Assembly: GCA_038503065.1 (NCBI GenBank) | Contig: JBCAMK010000009.1 | Location: 1,550,001 to 1,614,000, forward strand | Reading direction: 5' to 3' | Length of the DNA stretch: 64,000 nucleotides | Source: Paragyromitra xinjiangensis | Taxonomy: Eukaryota; Ascomycota; Pezizomycetes; Pezizales; Discinaceae | Shown here: positions 58,914-64,000 of the stretch, one piece after another | Layout: each line of letters opens with the position of its first letter | Numbering within the stretch: position 1 is the stretch's first letter | Notes under the pieces: generated by a model | Database searches by the model: none | What the model saw: the letters and a program-made list of their open reading frames with translations, nothing else | Told to the model about the DNA's origin: nothing | Position numbers and translations under genes: made by a program

Positions 58914-59286
58914 TTAGTGCCACCTGGAGCCGGCATTATTGGCTTGCGGCTTGTCTTTGTCGTTGCGTGCGCAGTCAATAATTTGAGGGCCGAAGGGAGA
59001 GATGCTTAATCCTGTCCACCTATTGCTACGAGCAACGAACTTTTCAGCCTCCATGCTCATTCTGCAGCTGGTAACAAAAGTTTGGTGCATGTTATGAGTC
59101 GGTCCCTGGGAAGCGGTAGTCTGCGGGTCTTTTCGCCTGCTCGCTTCGGGCTCTAGCTTTTTTTCGGCTGTATCTGACCTGAAGGGGAGCTGTCATGTTT
59201 CCCTGTAGTAGATCACCTTCGTCCCAGCAGAAACTGAACCAGCCATCACAAAAAATTCTCTCGTCTTCGTCTATAGCTACCCGCAT
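58914..59286 (-). CDS. Tentative 99-residue spliced protein
   Basis: Not recognised. Two exons, 59286-59179 and 59105-58914, joined in phase 0 over a 73-nt intron (CAG|GTCAGA donor, CTTCCCAG acceptor). The product begins MRVAIDEDERIFCDGWFSF and ends NDKDKPQANNAGSRWH, with four cysteines (13, 20, 50, 81) and no signal peptide. Support is limited to good splice signals, a favourable CACCATG start and 63 open codons in the second exon; such an open stretch arises by chance a few per cent of the time. It could be a real small gene, the 3' end of a longer one, or an artefact. Confidence 0.35.
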
Positions 59287-62200
59287 GGTGTTTTTTCTCT
59301 ACTTTCCCTCTCAATAAAGCGCAAAGTGGGTTTGCAGAAATGTGATTAGCCGTACACGTGGCAAATTAATCACTTCCACGATGATCGTTAGAGGGTTCAA
59401 GGAGATTGGCCAGAAGCAGTCAGGATTAACAATTTTCCGACGAATCACGGGGCCATGGCAACGATGATTTGGGTATATTGTAAATTACTGGGTCAGATCC
59501 GCTAAGCCACATCTTATCTTCTTGCCGAGACTCCTAGCTAAAAGAACAATTGGGTTTCGCGGGAAAGCCGTTAGCAGCAGCAAAGAAGTGAGCAACACCG
59601 TCAGGAGGAGGGGCGGTGGCGAGTGTACGAGCATCCACTTGTATATTTGCTAGAATATCGGTGCACCGGGTAAAGCTTATATACTACGGTGGGAAGCATG
59701 GTTTATACAAAATTGTACTTCGTAATATGGCGATGATATTCGATTTGAAGGTGTTTAGTTATAGCGTATCCCCGGTGTGAGTGAATTAGAAAGTGGCCTG
59801 GAGGCTCTGAAGTTTGCCCTGCGGCAAAGGCGCTGTCCTATAGTTATTTTTTTGTCTTAGACATTTATGTTGCCAGGACTTACAAGCATAGGCGGCGACA
59901 GCAAAATCACGAACGTTAATAGCTATGCATACGTCTTGTAGACGTACAGCAAAGCCGTTTAGGTATGATAAATTTTTGAAAGGGAATATACTGGCAGTTA
60001 TGTGTGTAAATTATTTCTAGGCCTTAGGGGCTTCGAAAGATATGGTTTCATGTGTCAGGGAGGTGTACGGGCGGGGATCATGAACCTGGGATAAGGTACC
60101 ATGAGATGACTTGATACTTGACAGCAATTCATGTTTAGGAGCTGGCAAAGGGGCTATAGAGTGATCCCAAACTCTTAGGAGTAACCTTTGAGAAAACTCT
60201 CAATTGATGAGGTTGTGACGTCTAGCACCAAGGAAATTACCTCGAAGCTCTAGCTTAATTAGGAGACTGTTCTAGATAAAATTACCTTTAATTTAAAATC
60301 CGACTCCGATAAAATTTTTTTGACCGATCACAAAAAGAAAAGCAGAGAACTCCATAGAAGCCATTTTAACCCTGCGCATGCCTTGATCTTGACCAGCTAC
60401 AGCAAGAGTGGAAAGGATTGCGTTGAGGTTGGACAGGAGAATAAAACTACATGTACCAAAGTCGTACCGTAAGTAACAAAGTGTCTTGGAGGGATGCTAA
60501 CTAGGAGAAAGTTCGGAATTATGTGCTAGCTTATTTAAAGTTAACGATCCTGTAATTAAGATCAAATGCTGAGGTGAGAAGTAGTCTTGTGCCCAGCCCC
60601 ACTGCGCAGCAGCCATAGGCAGTAGGGGTGGGAACGAGCCTAGGCGAGAAACAATGTTTCAAAGTAACAGCTTCATCGGTTTGCATAGCCTGCCCTTGCC
60701 CTTGAACGCTACTAGCTCCGTTGCGCGGGCCAACATATCTAGAGCGGAGCACCACTCTGATAGTATGGAAATTCTGCGCAAGTTTCCCCTTGTATGCTTG
60801 ACTGATAATATTTTCTGTAAATTTAAAGAGGGCATAAAATCGGAGCACCTACGATCTCGGTAACTAATAACACGAATCAAAACTTTCAGACAGCCAAAAT
60901 TTCTCTCAGATTTTCCAAGACTGTTGAGACATCAAATCCATCTCAAATGGACATACATTTCGTGCTGTTACGCCCCTGGAAAGTATCAGTATAAGCGCTG
61001 GGATGCAAAGGGAGGACTGGACTCACAAGTCTCTTTTGTCCATACGTTTCACAAATAAGATGACGCAGAACGAGACACATGCAAAACTATAGCAACTTCA
61101 TATCCTGCAGGATATTCTGGTGCTTTGGGTTCTGGGTAGATAAAAACTGCACGTAGAGGTGATGAGTTGTACAGATACTAGAGGTAAGACAAATGGATTG
61201 GATGAACAAACTATTTGCGAACGAGTCGACAACATAAACGAGCGTAAAAGATACGCCAACAGTCATAGCTCGCTTCTCGGCATCAACAGTACAGATCTTA
61301 GCCAGTCGTGCCTGTGTCAGGCACAGGGATGGCTAACAAAGAGACAGGAATTGTGATGTAACTTACAATCAGAGTAGGCCGACGTCTGATTGCACTACTC
61401 AAGAACAGCAGATGAAACCCTATCTGGAACTTTGTGGTCAGATAGAAAGAATGGTACGCCCGTAAATAGCGGTGATTAACTGGTATAGGGGTCATTTACA
61501 TTGCTGTTGTGTTCTATCGGATAGATACGCAAAGATCATCATGGATAACACCTGGAGGAGATGCGCACCAATAGGTATCTTTGATTGCCACCCAGAGCCA
61601 GAGAGAGATTTGAAATAAGTCATTTAGGGTAAAAGTAGGGACTACCATTGATCTGCTTTGTAGAACTCGAAAAACGTGGCAACCCCAAAGCAGTCTTAGC
61701 CGATTTGGGGAACAAACTATATCATAGATTCGAATCTCAAGACCAACTCCATGTCCTATACCCGATATCGGAACATGTTTGTCAACAATATAGGGTACCC
61801 AAGGTCATGAGAAAAAAAGGCTTACGCATAAGCAATGGTAATCCCGCGATGGCCAACTCTTAAGCGTGTTGCCAACTTTTCTTATTGTCAATTCTGTGGG
61901 TTCCTTCTTTTGATATCACCTATCCTCCTTTTCGCGATATCCCCAAGCTCGGAACTAAGACACCACACGCGGGTGTCTTGTGGGCTATCAGGAATAACGC
62001 AGAAGCTAGCAAGACCGAAAATGGCCGTCATGATGCCATTGACGATAAATAATCATTTCCGGCCAGATAAACCATAAACACCATCCATCCTAGAATGCAG
62101 CGCAGTTTGCAGATACCCGACGAATATTTTCGCAGCCGGATATGCTGTGCTAAATATCGCAACTATTTTGGACAACTTGGACAGTTTATACCACAACATG

Positions 62201-64000
62201 AGTAATATAGCAACCTTCACCTCGATCAGCATAATATACATTCACCAAGCTCATACTCGTCGAAGGGACGGTGGGCACGAAGATATCCATATGAATTTTG
62301 ACCGCCAGTGCTGGCTGCAACGCCGTCCTCTACGCGCCCGTTGTCACTTCGATTAGTCCAATTCACTTACATCCAGGATATGAAGAAGCCTCACATAATG
62401 AGTAAGCGAAATCAAACCTATGGCACAGACAAGGTCAATTGAATTTCTATTATTGGTGGTGATAAAAGAAGAGAATGGTAACCAACCAGTCAATACCCCG
62501 CCAATCAACTCGAGGATTGGTAAGTGAATTGATGACCGAGCCTTGAGTGTGACCAACAGAGAAGGGATGACAAGAAGTGCATAACCCATATGAAAGCACA
62601 TATCGAAGAAACTCAACTTACCCTGATACCCAGACCCCTTTAACGGCCGGGGGAAACATAAGAAAGGAACTGGTGAAACGAACTCGTTAAGATGAATCTA
62701 TTAAAACACTTTTGAATCAGTAAAATAGGTTGTGTCTAGGCTGGTCTAGAGTTAACTCACCACCTCCTTCATCCCACTAATGTAGTTATGCTATTCTGTA
62801 GTTGGGATAATCAATCTGTTTCATGCAATTCATATCTGGTCGCTAACTCTAAGTCTAAGAGAAAATGTCAAATGTATGTTGTAACTTATAGGATGTCCGG
62901 GGGTAAACCCTACAAAAATAGATAAATTGGCTATCAGAAATTAGAAGAAATGAGCCTAGCCTACATTAAAGAGGCATCTAATCGCCTTAGAAGGGCCTTC
63001 TCTGATTTTGAGTTCGCTAGAAGAGGGCCTTCAGCTGGTAGAGAGTTCTAAGGCACATCACAGACCGGAACATCTGGTATTAGTACTTCAAAATTGTCGC
63101 CATTCACGTAAATACTTAGCTTGGAGTTATTGGGGATTGTTCTGTGTTTGCAATCGGCTATCTTAGTAACTAAACAAAGAAGGGGTTGCTATTTCCACAA
63201 CTTGTAGAGGTAGAAGATGAATGAGGAGGGAGGGTTGAAGGATTAAGTAGAGCAATTTTTTGATGGATGGCAGGGAGGGATTGCTTTTTCATGGTTGAGA
63301 AAAATTGTTTGTTGCGAGCGAGGCACAGAGCTAATGGAAGGCTCTCGATAGATAATTTTCAGTATTGGCTAAAAGCTACCAAATAATAATTACATGTATG
63401 TACTTATTAGGTAGTGACCGCTATGTGATCCATGCACGCACGCGGCTTGGCAAACTGTAACATAACAGCAGAAACAAAATCTTGGACCAAATCCCGAGCT
63501 TTCTTCCCATTTTGCTCTTGCAGCGGTAGCAAAACGATAAATGCCATCACTGATCTGGTGTGAGTATGGAGGTTAAAGTTGTGGAACATTCTAGACAAGA
63601 GATTTGACTGACTACATATTAGCACGGAAATTTTGTGACGGTGGGTGCTGCGGGGCAGTATCTTGAGGCTCTATAGACCTTAACTCAGTCCCCCCGCCCG
63701 CACTTACGATCATCACCATCTTGTCTTCTGCTGAACTCGCCTTTCTATGCCTACCTCCCTATTACATTCTTTGGTACTTGGTGTCTAGGTTTGCGATTTA
63801 AGGCCTAGCGGTGAGGCCCTCAGAAGACCTTAGTCGACATTCTGGACCGGACAACCGATATGGACCATAAACCTCACTCGCATAAATACGCAGCAACGCG
63901 ATAATTACAGGGTTGTCCGTCGGGAAAAATAGACGTAGGATTATCACGGTCTGTAGTGACTCTAAGAGGTCTACATAGTAAACAAACTTGAGTGCTTTTG
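59287..64000. other. 4.7 kb gene-poor right edge
   Basis: No supportable gene. Short frames such as 62353-62616 (-) are somewhat hydrophobic but lack motifs and splice partners. TACATGTA palindromes occur at 60448 and 63391, and the hairpin at 62984-63054 is listed separately. Confidence 0.45.
62984..63054. repeat. Nested inverted repeat (hairpin)
   Basis: GCCTTAGAA (62984-62992) is perfectly inverted at 63046-63054 as TTCTAAGGC. An inner pair, GAAGGGCCTTCTC-type and GAAGAGGGCCTTC (63020-63032), pairs at about 10 of 13 positions. The 71-base unit could fold into a two-stage hairpin. Confidence 0.55.

Noticed and set aside
60531..60880. Overlapping frames on both strands
   Set aside because: No motif, no splice structure and no promoter-like sequence.

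Overview
This 64 kb window is nuclear DNA of a filamentous ascomycete (Pezizomycotina). Evidence: protein genes carry many short introns (about 46-160 nt, mostly GTANGT/GTTTGT donors). The window holds fungal single-copy housekeeping genes, a DUF2434 membrane protein (a family I know only from filamentous ascomycetes) and an F-box/ankyrin protein. It has CT-rich transcript leaders and long G/T-rich 3' regions. I cannot fix the order; the loose gene spacing and the F-box/ankyrin gene would fit Pezizales, which is inference. Most genes below were rebuilt by hand-splicing; every joined exon set keeps frame from ATG to stop.

Layout. 1-25 kb is a housekeeping half rich in chromatin and S-phase genes: linker histone H1 (-), flap endonuclease FEN1/RAD27 (-), ribosomal protein uL11/RPL12 (-), complex I subunit NDUFB9/B22 (-) divergent from 2-oxoglutarate dehydrogenase E2 KGD2 (+), a 755-residue disordered nuclear-type protein (+), divergent histones H2A (-) and H2B (+), and cohesin acetyltransferase ECO1 (-). 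25-42 kb is looser: a small cysteine-rich secreted protein (-) found only by splicing, an F-box/ankyrin protein (-), formamidase (+) behind a cluster of GATA-factor sites, a 523 bp MITE-like element, and a 709-residue orphan (-). 42-53 kb has a C2H2 transcription factor (+) with a long leader, a zinc-finger/coiled-coil orphan (+) and a seven-TM DUF2434 protein (+). 53-64 kb is gene-poor, with a thioredoxin-like protein lacking the CxxC site (-), a small single-pass membrane protein with an apparent GC-AG intron (+) and a tentative 99-residue spliced gene (-).

How it fits together. H1, H2A, H2B, FEN1 and ECO1 act on the S-phase chromosome. H2A, H2B and ECO1 carry ACGCGT boxes close upstream of the start codon and FEN1 carries GACGCG, so an MBF-like G1/S programme is likely. 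Telomere-repeat-like boxes sit before H1, between H2A and H2B, between NDUFB9 and KGD2, and before the 755-residue orphan. I found no CRISPR, prophage, rRNA or convincing tRNA, no autonomous transposon and no biosynthetic cluster. I do not see an obvious new multi-gene system. The best leads are the shared promoter code, the secreted cysteine-rich protein, the redox-dead thioredoxin-like protein, the frame-preserving introns and the MITE.
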